Program-made: the position numbers and the translations under genes
NCBI GenBank assembly: GCA_012965315.1
Contig: DTSO01000050.1
Coordinates: forward strand, 1-33,389
Direction: 5' to 3'
From: Phycisphaerales bacterium
GTDB lineage: Bacteria; Planctomycetota; Phycisphaerae; Phycisphaerales; SM1A02
DNA length: 33,389 bases
In this document: positions 23,708 to 32,412 of the stretch, in pieces
How the letters are laid out: every line of letters begins with the position of its first letter
Position numbering within the stretch: position 1 is the stretch's first letter
The notes under the pieces: model-generated
What the model saw: only the letters and a program-made list of their open reading frames with translations
Told to the model about the DNA's origin: nothing
Databases searched by the model: none

Positions 23708-25460
23708 TGATTCCAAGCTCATGAAGTTGAGCTGGATCTGCTGCGCCCGGCGCTTCGCACATAAGGTCTGCACCAGTTTGCGTTTTTGGAAACGCAATGA
23801 CGTCTCTGATATTGTCAGTGCCAATCATCATCATAACCAAGCGGTCTAATCCGAACGCTACACCGCCATGTGGAGGAGCGCCAAAACGAAGTGCGTTTAG
23901 GAGGAAACCAAACTTGTCTTCCGTTTCTTCTGCGGATAATCCAAGGAGACCAAACACCTTTGCTTGTACCTCTGGGTTATGAATACGGATTGAACCGCCT
24001 CCAACTTCAGCGCCGTTAATGACTAAGTCATATCCCGACGAAAGGCAATTTCCTGGGTCAGTTTCTAATATGTCAATGTGCGTTTCAAGTGGTGCGGTAA
24101 ACGGATGGTGTTCACTTACCCAGCGGCCAGCATCTTCATTCCAATCAAACATTGGAAAGTCAACAACCCACAACCCTCGGAACAAGCCCTCGGGAATTAA
24201 TGCAAGTTCTTTAGCAACAGCAAGGCGTACTTCGCCAAGGGCGATGCAAGAAACTCGGTAGGAACCCACGCCGAACATCACGATGTCGCCATCTTCGAGG
24301 CCGAGTGCTTCAACAAGTTCGTCCTTTATTGGTTCTACAAACTTTGCAACACCAGTTAAGAATTCGCCACCTTGGTACTTCACAACTGGAAGGCCTCCAG
24401 CGCCGTATGTTTTAGCAACTTCAGCGAAGGCATCAGTTTTCTTTCGTGATAATTTTTCAGCACCACCCGGAACACGCATCGCTTTTACATTACCACCAGT
24501 ATCGCATGCTTCTTTAAAAACTTTAAAATCTGTTTTGCTGGCAATGTCTGTAATGTCTTTCAATTGCAAATCAAAACGAATATCTGGTCGGTCAGAACCA
24601 TACTGGTTCATTGCGTCTTTCCAAGATATTTGTGGAAGGTCACCGAGGTCGATTCCACCAACTTCTTTGTATAAGTTTTTTGCAAACGTGCTCATTAATT
24701 CAAGAATGTCATCTTGATCGACGAAACTCATTTCGAGGTCGATTTGCGTGAACTCAGCTTGTCGATCCGCGCGAGGATCTTCGTCTCGTAGACATTTGCA
24801 GATTTGTAAATACTTATCACAGCCAGCGACCATTAAGATTTGCTTAAAAATCTGTGGGCTCTGGGGTAGCGCATACCATTGTCCTGTTTGGTGCCTTGAT
24901 GGAACGATAAAGTCACGTGCACCTTCTGGTGTTGGGGTAATGAGAAGGGGTGTTTCGATTTCAAGAAATTCGCGATCAGCAAAAAAGTTACGTGTGAACT
25001 GAGTAATTTTGTGCCTGATTTGTAGAATTTTTTGCATTTTAGGTCTGCGCAAATCGATGTACCGATAGCGAAGCCGGTGTTCTTCCCCAATTTTGTCTGC
25101 ATCGTGATCGTCTGGGAGAATTGGAAGTTTTGCTGTTCTGTTTATTATTTCTATTTCTTTTGCTACAAGTTCGATTTCCCCAGTGGCAAGTTTTTCGTTT
25201 GGCTTGCCATCTCGAAGGCGTATTTCGCCTTTAACGGTTACAACATCCTCGCGCCGAAGCGACGCTCCGAGTTCCATAATATTTTCAGGTGTATCTTCTG
25301 CATCAAAGACAACTTGAGTCAAACCATATCTATCTCGTAAATCGATAAAAACAAGCCCTTTGCCCTGGTCTCGGTAGGTGTTGACCCAGCCACTGAGTAT
25401 GCCAGTTTCGCCAGTATTTTGTTTCCGTAGGTCGCCACATGTACATGTTCTTTTAAGCAT
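23670..25460 (-). CDS. aspS: Aspartyl-tRNA synthetase (bacterial type)
   Basis: This 596-residue class II synthetase opens MLKRTCTCGDLRKQNTGE. The N-terminal OB-fold anticodon domain (about 15-105) includes LSGWVNTYRDQGKGLVFIDLRDRYG. The catalytic core has RHQTGQWYALPQSPQIFKQ, motif 2 in CLRDEDPRADRQAEFTQID, and motif 3 in GVAFGLDRLVMMM followed by DVIAFPKTQTG. The bacterial GAD insertion lies between motifs 2 and 3. It charges tRNA-Asp and, in lineages lacking an asparaginyl-tRNA synthetase, can also mischarge tRNA-Asn; which applies here cannot be settled from the window. The start is 32 bases from the divergent lpxB start. Length is normal. Confidence 0.96.
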   Translation of the reverse strand: MLKRTCTCGDLRKQNTGETGILSGWVNTYRDQGKGLVFIDLRDRYGLTQVVFDAEDTPENIMELGASLRREDVVTVKGEIRLRDGKPNEKLATGEIELVAKEIEIINRTAKLPILPDDHDADKIGEEHRLRYRYIDLRRPKMQKILQIRHKITQFTRNFFADREFLEIETPLLITPTPEGARDFIVPSRHQTGQWYALPQSPQIFKQILMVAGCDKYLQICKCLRDEDPRADRQAEFTQIDLEMSFVDQDDILELMSTFAKNLYKEVGGIDLGDLPQISWKDAMNQYGSDRPDIRFDLQLKDITDIASKTDFKVFKEACDTGGNVKAMRVPGGAEKLSRKKTDAFAEVAKTYGAGGLPVVKYQGGEFLTGVAKFVEPIKDELVEALGLEDGDIVMFGVGSYRVSCIALGEVRLAVAKELALIPEGLFRGLWVVDFPMFDWNEDAGRWVSEHHPFTAPLETHIDILETDPGNCLSSGYDLVINGAEVGGGSIRIHNPEVQAKVFGLLGLSAEETEDKFGFLLNALRFGAPPHGGVAFGLDRLVMMMIGTDNIRDVIAFPKTQTGADLMCEAPGAADPAQLHELGIIMREPAQTTNSE

Positions 25461-25492
25461 TCGGGTATCGTATCAGAGCAATCGAGTTACTT

Positions 25493-26593
25493 GTGGATAA
25501 CAGCAAACCAAAGACAATCTTACTCACAGCTTTTGAGCCAAGCGGCGATGCTCTTGGCGCAATGGCTACTGCGGGTTTAAAGGCAATAGACCCTACCATT
25601 AGAGTGGTAGGGCTTGGCGGTACTCTGATGAAATCAGCCGGGGTTGAATTGCTTGCGCACACTACAAAAGAAGCAGCGATGGGTGTCGGCGCTATCTCAG
25701 AAATCAAGCGTATTAAAAGGTTGGTAGATTTTATTGGTGCGTGGATAAAAGAGAACAAGCCAGATGTTGTCGTTGCGGTTGATTCGCCTGCTGCGAATTG
25801 GCCAGTATGTAAAGTAGCTAGAAAACATGGTTGCAAAGTTATTCACCTTGCTGCCCCCCAACTTTGGGCGTGGGCACCGTGGCGAATCAAAAAAATGAAA
25901 CGACTCAGCGATCATGTCATGTGCTTGCTTCCGTTTGAACCAGAATGGTTTGAATCAAGAGGAATGCCAGCAACATTTATCGGCCATCCCGCAATGAAAA
26001 AAAATGAAATTGAAGAAGTGCAACTTCCAACCGGTAAGCCGAAAATTATTCTTTTGCCTGGTTCGCGCAAAAGTGAAATTCAAAAGAACTTACCGATGCA
26101 ACAGGAAATTTTGCGTCGAATCAAAATGGAGTTTCCCGAAACTACCGCAGTTATAGCTTGTAGGGGCGAAGATGTTGAACGAGTTCAAGCGTGTTCAAGC
26201 GATGTGCAAATTATTTCAGATGCATTGCCAGCCGTTTTAGAGTGGGGCGATTTAGCACTTTGTGTTTCGGGTACAGTTTCATTACATGTGATGAATCATG
26301 AAACACCAATGATTGGGATGTACAAAGTGAATGCACTTTCGATGTTATGTTCAAAAATCGTATTGAATACACCACATAGATTATTGCCAAACCTAATTGT
26401 TGGAAAAAGAATCGTTCCAGAGTTCATTCCTTGTAAGTACACACCTCGTGCCATTGCGGATGTTGCAATTGAATTACTTGCAGATGAAGAGGCGATGAAA
26501 GCGATGCGAAATCGTCTCAAACAAGAAGCGTCTGTCTATACAGAACATAATCCGAGCAAGGAAGCTGCGGAACTTATTCTGAGTTTTGCTTAA
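25493..26593 (+). CDS. lpxB: Lipid-A-disaccharide synthase
   Basis: The likely start is GTG at 25493, giving 366 residues opening (V/M)DNSKPKTILLTAFEPSGDALGA, where the EPSGD motif is the LpxB hallmark. VVGLGGTLMKSAGVELL follows, then VVVAVDSPAANWPV, then APQLWAWAPWRIKKMKR, the conserved 'PQvWAWr..Ri..i' block. Later LLPGSRKSEI marks the UDP-binding C-terminal half. LpxB condenses UDP-diacylglucosamine with lipid X to form the lipid A disaccharide at the inner face of the inner membrane, so the organism makes LPS. No other lpx genes are adjacent. Its end overlaps the convergent symporter gene by 20 bases. Confidence 0.92.
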   Translation: MDNSKPKTILLTAFEPSGDALGAMATAGLKAIDPTIRVVGLGGTLMKSAGVELLAHTTKEAAMGVGAISEIKRIKRLVDFIGAWIKENKPDVVVAVDSPAANWPVCKVARKHGCKVIHLAAPQLWAWAPWRIKKMKRLSDHVMCLLPFEPEWFESRGMPATFIGHPAMKKNEIEEVQLPTGKPKIILLPGSRKSEIQKNLPMQQEILRRIKMEFPETTAVIACRGEDVERVQACSSDVQIISDALPAVLEWGDLALCVSGTVSLHVMNHETPMIGMYKVNALSMLCSKIVLNTPHRLLPNLIVGKRIVPEFIPCKYTPRAIADVAIELLADEEAMKAMRNRLKQEASVYTEHNPSKEAAELILSFA

Positions 26594-28379
26594 ACTCGCC
26601 TCGTTTTAATTTGCCAATATATTCGTGGTAAGCGCGCATTGCTTTTGGTCCGTAAACCCACATGATTGGAATATTTGCTACTAACATTGCTCCAAGGCCA
26701 AGTGTTGTCCACATATCAAGTTCGGCATCGGTCTCAATGAAGCCGATGGTTGAAACAGCAACGAGCACGGTGTACGCCAATCTGTAGAAAGTCACTGCGA
26801 AAACAGACACCGCTCCTTCTTTACCAAAGATATAAATGACACCTTGTTCTCCGTAATAACTCCATGAAATCATGGTAGAAATCGCAAAGAGCCAACATGC
26901 GATGACGACGAGCCATTTGCCAAGACCAGGAATTGAACGATCAAACGCATGTGCAGTAAGACTTGCTCCAGGGTAGTTTGTCCAGATACCGTTAGACACG
27001 AGGGTCACAGGAACCGTATTTCCGTCTTCATCTTCTTCAAGGCCAATAGTCTTCCATTTGACAGCAAGTTCTCCAGCATCACCATTTACGACGGTTCCCT
27101 CTATTCGTTGAATATTGGTTCCTGTATCTTCGCTTGTATTTGCGTGTGCCATCATAAAGACGGAATCATTTAATGACCAGCCAGTGGTACCTTCTTCAAC
27201 TTGGTTGATTTTTTTTGCTTCTTCATTTTTATGTGGAAGCACAGGAGTTGAAAGATGCCATGCATCCCCATCGAGGGTTAGTGCTACGGGAGCATCGTCA
27301 GCAAATGAAGCTTCCGCGCCTCTGTTCCAAGCGCCAGTGGCAAGGATGATAAGAGCTGTAACAGTACAGACGACAAGCGTGTCAACGAATGGTCCGATGC
27401 CCGCAACGATTCCTTCTCGGACTGGTTCCTTGCATTTCGCTGCTGCATGTGCGACAGGGGCAGAGCCCTGACCTGCTTCTGAAGAAAAGAGTGCTCGTTT
27501 AATTCCCCACATCATTGCATACCCAAATGTTCCTCCGATGAAAGCGCCTCCGGCCGATGCGTCGCCAAACCCAAGACCGTACTTAAAGATGTCCATAATT
27601 ATTGCAGGAATTGCTGAGATGTTCATGAGAAGAACGACGATGCCGGCGATAAGGTAGAGACCGCACATGAATGGGACGAGTTTACTCGCGACAGAACCAA
27701 TTCGTTTGATACCACCGATGATGACACTACCGACGATAATGGCGAGCAAGATGCCGATTGCGAATGTTTCAGGATTGAATCCATTTTCGGCTTTCTCTAT
27801 TCCTGAGACACCCGGAATATCGAAATATTGCGTTGTTACTGCTGCAACATTCCATGCTTGGAACATATTGCCACCAGTGATTGCTGACAAGATGAGCGTG
27901 AGACAAAAAATGCCACCAATGGTTGCACCAAATCGCCCGCCAGCTTTTTTAAATAAAGAATCGACAACGTACATCGGACCACCATGCGGATTGTCCGGAT
28001 CAGACAAATCTCGACTCAGCATTGACTGCGTAACTTCTGTCATTTTCAATGCCATTCCAAGAAGCCCAATCACCCACATCCAGAAGACGGCACCCGGACC
28101 ACCTAAAGCAATTGCAAGTGCAACGCCAGCAATGTTTCCTAGCCCGATAGTTGCAGAGAGCGCCGCTGAAAGAGCTTGGAAATGGCTGATGGCACCTGGG
28201 TCATCTTTTTTGTCGTATTTGCCTCGAGTTACATCGACGCCATGTGTCAGGGCTCGATACTGACCAAAGCCAGTCCAAAGCGTGAAGAGAACACCAGTAG
28301 CTAAAAGGGCGTACACCACGTAATCGTGAAAGAAGATACCGTTGATTGCATTGATGACATCGTTTGTGGTGAATTCCAT
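26574..28379 (-). CDS. Sodium:alanine symporter family protein (AGCS) with a large loop insertion
   Basis: This 601-residue polytopic protein has the AGCS core: GNIAGVALAIALGGPGAVFWMW (82-103), then KRALFSSEAGQGSAPVAHAAAK (294-315), then the ATGAW end of helix 8 near 347-351. In ordinary members (450-480 residues) the following loop is short. Here about 120 residues (roughly 352-470) rich in Asp, Glu, Thr and Asn intervene before LTAHAFDRSIPGLG resumes the family pattern. The inserted stretch has no cysteines and no clear membrane segment, so it probably forms an outward-facing domain. AGCS carriers import alanine or glycine with sodium. Specificity is inferred from the family, and alanine dehydrogenase in the window is compatible with alanine use. 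Confidence 0.9.
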   Translation of the reverse strand: MEFTTNDVINAINGIFFHDYVVYALLATGVLFTLWTGFGQYRALTHGVDVTRGKYDKKDDPGAISHFQALSAALSATIGLGNIAGVALAIALGGPGAVFWMWVIGLLGMALKMTEVTQSMLSRDLSDPDNPHGGPMYVVDSLFKKAGGRFGATIGGIFCLTLILSAITGGNMFQAWNVAAVTTQYFDIPGVSGIEKAENGFNPETFAIGILLAIIVGSVIIGGIKRIGSVASKLVPFMCGLYLIAGIVVLLMNISAIPAIIMDIFKYGLGFGDASAGGAFIGGTFGYAMMWGIKRALFSSEAGQGSAPVAHAAAKCKEPVREGIVAGIGPFVDTLVVCTVTALIILATGAWNRGAEASFADDAPVALTLDGDAWHLSTPVLPHKNEEAKKINQVEEGTTGWSLNDSVFMMAHANTSEDTGTNIQRIEGTVVNGDAGELAVKWKTIGLEEDEDGNTVPVTLVSNGIWTNYPGASLTAHAFDRSIPGLGKWLVVIACWLFAISTMISWSYYGEQGVIYIFGKEGAVSVFAVTFYRLAYTVLVAVSTIGFIETDAELDMWTTLGLGAMLVANIPIMWVYGPKAMRAYHEYIGKLKRGEFKQNSE

Positions 28380-28452
28380 GGCCAGCGAGTTCCTAAGTAA
28401 TTTTGAGTGAACGTGGGTTTATATTCCTTATTGATGATATACGATATGAGGG

Positions 28453-28878
28453 ATGAGCGAATGGTATAAAGACGGACTTAGTTTTTCTTGTACCCAGTGT
28501 GGCAATTGTTGCACTGGTCCTCCAGGGGCGGTTTGGTTTACTGACGAAGAGGGTGTCGCGATGGCGAAAAAGCTCAAAATTAGCTTGGAAGATTTTTATG
28601 GTCGTTACGCTCGCAAAATTGGCATTCGTTGGTCATTGACAGAAAATGTTATCTCTGGAAAATATGATTGCGTTTTTCTCGATAGGACAGCAGAGAAAGC
28701 GACTTGTTCGCTCTATGAAGCTCGCCCTTTGCAATGTCGTACGTGGCCTTTTTGGCGCGAAAATTTACGTTCAGAGGCAGCTTGGCAACGAGCGAAGGAC
28801 GATACTCCTTGCCCTGGTATGGATACAGGCAAACTGATTCCCGCAAACGAAATCCGAATTATTCGTGACGCAGAGTAA
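28453..28878 (+). CDS. YkgJ-family cysteine-cluster protein
   Basis: This 141-residue cytoplasmic protein has the family's CxxCxxCC opening (FSCTQCGNCCTGPPG, cysteines at 14, 17, 20 and 21), then KYDCVFLD, CSLYEARPLQCRTWPFW and a final CPGMD. The regularly placed cysteines are thought to bind zinc or an Fe-S cluster. The biochemical role of the family is not established; some members are linked to flagellar or maturation functions elsewhere. The start is the ATG at 28453 (MSEWYKDGLSF), preceded by GAGGG. It reads away from the symporter gene and towards tRNA-Pro. Confidence 0.88.
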   Translation: MSEWYKDGLSFSCTQCGNCCTGPPGAVWFTDEEGVAMAKKLKISLEDFYGRYARKIGIRWSLTENVISGKYDCVFLDRTAEKATCSLYEARPLQCRTWPFWRENLRSEAAWQRAKDDTPCPGMDTGKLIPANEIRIIRDAE

Positions 28879-28915
28879 ATAATCACGGTAGTCAATTATC
28901 ACTTTTGAATATCGT

Positions 28916-28921
28916 TATCAT
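28916..28921 (+). promoter_or_regulatory. Candidate -10 element of tRNA-Pro
   Basis: TATCAT (5/6 match to TATAAT) ends 9 bases before the first base of the tRNA. No good -35 hexamer is found 16-18 bases upstream (TCAATT is the nearest), so this rests on position and one hexamer only. Confidence 0.35.
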
Positions 28922-28930
28922 GCACTTCCG

Positions 28931-29005
28931 CGGGCTGTAGCGCAGCTTGGTTAGCGCGCCTGACTGGGGGTCAGGAGGTCGGAGGTTCAAATCCTCTCAG
29001 CCCGA
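28931..29005 (+). tRNA. tRNA-Pro (anticodon GGG)
   Basis: The cloverleaf is complete. The acceptor CGGGCTG (28931-28937) pairs with CAGCCCG (28998-29004), with discriminator A at 29005. The D-arm holds AGCTTGGTTAGC. The anticodon stem CCTGA/TCAGG encloses CTGGGGG, giving anticodon GGG. The T-arm is GGAGG-TTCAAAT-CCTCT. A GGG anticodon reads proline CCC and CCU. CCA is not encoded, and a run of six T follows directly (29006-29011 region), probably part of termination. Confidence 0.96.
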
Positions 29006-29049
29006 TTTTTTATGGGCTTAGTCGTTTTGTTCAACATCAATAAGTACGT

Positions 29050-29961
29050 ATGCAAAAAACACTGAACATTTGGAAATTCACCGATGGAAAGCAAGGACAC
29101 ATTAGTCAGACTGATGGGTTGATTGCGGCAATTCGCAACTCGCACGATATAGTTGAGTCTGTCGTAGATGTGAACGAGTTGCCCAATGCATTTTTCATGT
29201 TTTTTAGTTGGTTGTTTCGCAAGCGACCAGCCATTTTCCCAAACAACACGCCCGATTTTATAATTGGAGCAGGTCACAGGACACATGCTTCGATGCTATT
29301 GGCAAATTCACTTTGCGGTGGCAAAACAATTGTATTGATGAAACCATCCTTGCCATTGAAACGATTTGATTTTGTTGTTGTACCGAGACATGACGGCGTT
29401 ACCCCGAGAACAAACACAATTGAGATACAAGGTGTATTGAATGCAATTGAGTTTGTTGAACATAAATCTTTGGAGAAGGGGTTACTGCTTATTGGCGGAG
29501 ATTCGACTCATTTTGAATGGGACAATGCTTCTGTTGTCAAACAAATCGTTGAAATAATTAAAAGCGATCAACAAGTCGCGTGGACATTGACTACATCAAG
29601 AAGAACACCAGCTTCATTTTTGTCTTTATTAAAGGGTTTGCAAATGACCGTTGTTCCATTTGAAGATACGGACAAAGAGTGGTTGCACGAGCAATACAAA
29701 AATGCTGGTAGGATTTGGATTACGCCGGATAGTGTGTCTATGGTGTACGAGTCGCTATCATCGGGAGCAGTAGCAAACGTATTTTCTCTTTTGCCAAAAG
29801 AAAAGTCATCACGCGTTCGTGCTGGATTAGATCAATTAATTGACTCGGGAACTGTTCGGACGTTTGATGAGTGGAAATTACACTCAATGGATGACCAAGT
29901 ACCACAAAAATTTGATGAGTCAGCAAGAGTCGCTGAAGTTATTCTGGATTCAAATTTATGA
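29050..29961 (+). CDS. ELM1-family protein (mitochondrial fission ELM1-like, GT-B-like)
   Basis: This 303-residue protein opens LNIWKFTDGKQGHISQTDGL, the conserved N-terminus of the ELM1 family. The family is widespread in bacteria beside LPS or capsule glycosyltransferases despite its plant-derived name. Further family blocks are IGAGHRTHASML, VLMKPSLPLKRFDFVVVPRHD, LLIGGDSTHFEWD, WTLTTSRRTPASF and a C-terminal WITPDSVSMVYESLSSGA, where the Ser/Glu-rich loop is like a nucleotide-sugar site. The reaction is not established. The stop overlaps the next start as ATGA, tying it to the GT4 glycosyltransferase. It begins 45 bases after tRNA-Pro. Confidence 0.83.
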   Translation: MQKTLNIWKFTDGKQGHISQTDGLIAAIRNSHDIVESVVDVNELPNAFFMFFSWLFRKRPAIFPNNTPDFIIGAGHRTHASMLLANSLCGGKTIVLMKPSLPLKRFDFVVVPRHDGVTPRTNTIEIQGVLNAIEFVEHKSLEKGLLLIGGDSTHFEWDNASVVKQIVEIIKSDQQVAWTLTTSRRTPASFLSLLKGLQMTVVPFEDTDKEWLHEQYKNAGRIWITPDSVSMVYESLSSGAVANVFSLLPKEKSSRVRAGLDQLIDSGTVRTFDEWKLHSMDDQVPQKFDESARVAEVILDSNL

Positions 29962-31064
29962 GTAAGCCATTAACGGTCATACAAATGCTCCCCGAGCTTG
30001 AAAGTGGTGGAGTTGAGCTAGGTACACTTGAGATGGGAAAATACCTTGTAAGCCAGGGGCACCGTTCGATTGTGATTTCTGCTGGCGGTTCGATGGTAGC
30101 ACAACTTTTGAAAGAAGGAAGTGAACATGTTGCATTACCAGTTGGCAAGAAATCATTAAGCACGCTTCGCTACATCTCTAAAGTAAAAAAAATAATGCAA
30201 GATGAAAAACCAGACGTGTTGCATCTTCGTTCAAGAGTGCCTGCCTGGATTGGCTACCTTGCGTGGAAGAAAATTCCTACATGCAATCGCCCAACATTAA
30301 TTACAACGGTGCATGGACGATACTCCGTAAGTAAATATAGTGGAATTATGATGCGAGGCGATACGGTGATAGCAGTCTCTGAAATGATAAAAAAGTACAT
30401 TTTAGAAAATTATCCATTTGTGGAACCAGAGCGAATCAAAGTAGTTTGTCGGGGTGTCGATACTTCAGAATATACATTTGGATATAAGCCGAATGCTGAT
30501 TGGAAGAATGCCTGGTTTGCGAACTATCCGCAGATGCGTGGCAAGAAATTGCTAACACTTCCTGGCAGGTTGACTAGGCTAAAGGGGCATGCAGATTTTA
30601 TTGCTATCATCGATGCTCTTGTAAAAGCAGGAGAAAACGTGCATGGAATAGTTGTGGGTGGGGCACACCCTAAGAAAAAGAAATATGAAATTGAACTTCA
30701 GGAACGAGTGCGTGCATTGGGTTTGCAATCTCAAATTACATTTGTTGGACAAAGAGCTGATGTAAAAGAAATCCTTGCAATTTCATCGATTGTATATTCA
30801 CTTTCGCAAACACCAGAATCATTTGGCCGCACAACTTTGGAAGCTTTGAGTATTGGGAAGCCAGTTATTGGCTATTCCCACGGTGGTGTTGAAGAACAAT
30901 TGAAATCTATGTTTCCAATGGGGTTGATTCCTTTGGGTTCAGTTCAAAACGCTGTTTCGAAAACTGAAGTATTGCTTGCGAAAGAACAATTTCCAACGGA
31001 AAATTCTATGTACACCCTGGAAAATATGTGTAAAGGTGTGCTCGCTGTTTATGAAGGCGATTAG
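29958..31064 (+). CDS. GT4-family glycosyltransferase
   Basis: This 368-residue GT-B protein has an N-terminal Rossmann half opening VIQMLPELESGGVELGTLEMGKYL, the 'GGvE' acceptor-side loop, then DVLHLRSRVPAW and ITTVHGRYS. The C-terminal donor half has LLTLPGRLTRLKGHADFI, ITFVGQRADVKEILA and the nucleotide-sugar site TPESFGRTTLEALSIGKPVIGYSHGG, with the conserved E-x7-E layout. It transfers a sugar, probably to the LPS core, O-antigen or another envelope glycan, at the cytoplasmic face. Donor and acceptor are unknown. It is co-translated with the ELM1-family gene and ends ahead of a convergent-facing hairpin. Confidence 0.9.
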   Translation: MSKPLTVIQMLPELESGGVELGTLEMGKYLVSQGHRSIVISAGGSMVAQLLKEGSEHVALPVGKKSLSTLRYISKVKKIMQDEKPDVLHLRSRVPAWIGYLAWKKIPTCNRPTLITTVHGRYSVSKYSGIMMRGDTVIAVSEMIKKYILENYPFVEPERIKVVCRGVDTSEYTFGYKPNADWKNAWFANYPQMRGKKLLTLPGRLTRLKGHADFIAIIDALVKAGENVHGIVVGGAHPKKKKYEIELQERVRALGLQSQITFVGQRADVKEILAISSIVYSLSQTPESFGRTTLEALSIGKPVIGYSHGGVEEQLKSMFPMGLIPLGSVQNAVSKTEVLLAKEQFPTENSMYTLENMCKGVLAVYEGD

Positions 31065-31079
31065 TTATTTTCGCCAATA

Positions 31080-31107
31080 AATTGTAATTAAATAGTTAAT
31101 TACAATT
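31080..31107. terminator. Probable bidirectional terminator between convergent genes
   Basis: A perfect 12-bp inverted repeat (31080-31091 with 31096-31107, loop ATAG) lies between the stop of the GT4 gene and the stop of the O-antigen ligase-like gene. The stem is AT-rich (one G-C pair), so it is weak thermodynamically, but position and perfect symmetry favour a shared terminator. Confidence 0.5.
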
Positions 31108-31125
31108 TCTACTTCAGTTATTTGA

Positions 31126-32388
31126 CTAGGAAGTATTCTTGTTTTTCTTTTTCATAGTTACTGCAAGTGCCCAGCCAACAGTCATCCAAACAATTACGGC
31201 ATGCTTGTTTGTGAAATAATTCATGCTAAAAGTCAACGGCCAAAAGGTAGTCATAAAAACTGCTGTTGCAAATACAGGGAGTGCAGGCTTTGTTGAGTTA
31301 AGATTGCGCCAAATCAAATCTTTTAAGATAAGCACAACCATTGTAGAGAATCCAATAAATCCTATTATTCCTGCTCCGACAAGCCATTCAATATAAAAAT
31401 TGTGTGGATGAAGGTAGTATCTATCTAAATTGAGGTGGAATTTATTTTTTATGCTTGCATTTTTTGGGTCATTAATTATTTCTCGATAATTTCGTAGCCC
31501 TACACCTGAAAAAATATTTGTTTCAGGCGTGTTCATCCAAATATCAATTGCCGACCTTGTAATATTTCCATATGGAGAATTAGGCCAATCCGCTATTGTT
31601 TCATACGTGCTAATTATGCTGCGTTTCCTCATGGCTGGGTTTGAAACGGCAACTATTCCAGCACTGATGATCATCGCGATGCAACCGGATAGTATCCAAA
31701 ACCTAAGTTTAGGATAGATAATAAAAAAACCTGTAAATACAATTGCGCAACCGAGTAGAAAGTTAAGTAGCGCTGTTCTCTCGCCTGTCAGCAATAAAAA
31801 CACAGTGGCAACAACCATTGATGAAAGTAGTAAAGAATTTTTGATTTTAAGTGAACTAAATTTAGTAGTGTAAAAAATACTTGCCAGTGCTATGAATATC
31901 AATTTTGTTACATAAATGCCTGGAACTAAATCCGTAAATGGACCCGAAAGCCTGTTCGAAATTTTTGTATAGCCAAACAAATCTTTACCAAAATATGCTT
32001 GTATGAAGCAGTCTATGATTATGAAAACAACTACTGAAACTACACCATATTCAAACCATTTTTTTGTTGTTTTGTCTTGTAAAATCCAGTACGCAAGAGC
32101 AGCGCCGAAAATAATAAATCGTATGAATAAAAATGAAATTTTGAAAGACGCTTCTGGGTAAACTGCAAGGGGTGAACTTATTGTAATTGCATACACCCAA
32201 AGCGAAAAAGCAGCAATTACCCATGGCTTTCTAGTCCACTCCCAATTTTTTCTATTTCCAGAATGAAAAAGAAATAGAATAGCGATTACGGTTGCTATTG
32301 CATCTGCTCCTGTATGCCAAAACAGAAAGAGGGCGGGCATTAAGAATATTGATTTTTTAAGGAAGTTTTCTGAAATCAGTGAAGGCAT
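31126..32388 (-). CDS. O-antigen ligase / Wzy-like polymerase family membrane protein
   Basis: This 420-residue protein has about ten to twelve membrane helices. The family's key features are LTGERTALLNF in the middle of the protein (an Arg at the start of the long periplasmic region), a periplasmic loop with GVGLRNYRE, and YYLHPHNFYIEWLVGAGIIGFIGF, the 'HNxxl.xlvexGiiGl' signature of WaaL/Wzy_C proteins. The family joins O-antigen or other glycans to lipid A-core or polymerises repeat units. Ligase and polymerase cannot be told apart by sequence reading alone. It lies 24 bases downstream of a glycosyltransferase gene on the same strand. Confidence 0.88.
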   Translation of the reverse strand: MPSLISENFLKKSIFLMPALFLFWHTGADAIATVIAILFLFHSGNRKNWEWTRKPWVIAAFSLWVYAITISSPLAVYPEASFKISFLFIRFIIFGAALAYWILQDKTTKKWFEYGVVSVVVFIIIDCFIQAYFGKDLFGYTKISNRLSGPFTDLVPGIYVTKLIFIALASIFYTTKFSSLKIKNSLLLSSMVVATVFLLLTGERTALLNFLLGCAIVFTGFFIIYPKLRFWILSGCIAMIISAGIVAVSNPAMRKRSIISTYETIADWPNSPYGNITRSAIDIWMNTPETNIFSGVGLRNYREIINDPKNASIKNKFHLNLDRYYLHPHNFYIEWLVGAGIIGFIGFSTMVVLILKDLIWRNLNSTKPALPVFATAVFMTTFWPLTFSMNYFTNKHAVIVWMTVGWALAVTMKKKNKNTS

Positions 32389-32412
32389 GGGCTGTAACTT
32401 TTTTTATGTGTT

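Noticed and set aside
27667-28263. 198-codon frame antisense to the sodium:alanine symporter gene
   Set aside because: Pro/Ser-rich shadow of a membrane protein's reverse strand; no start signal or family.
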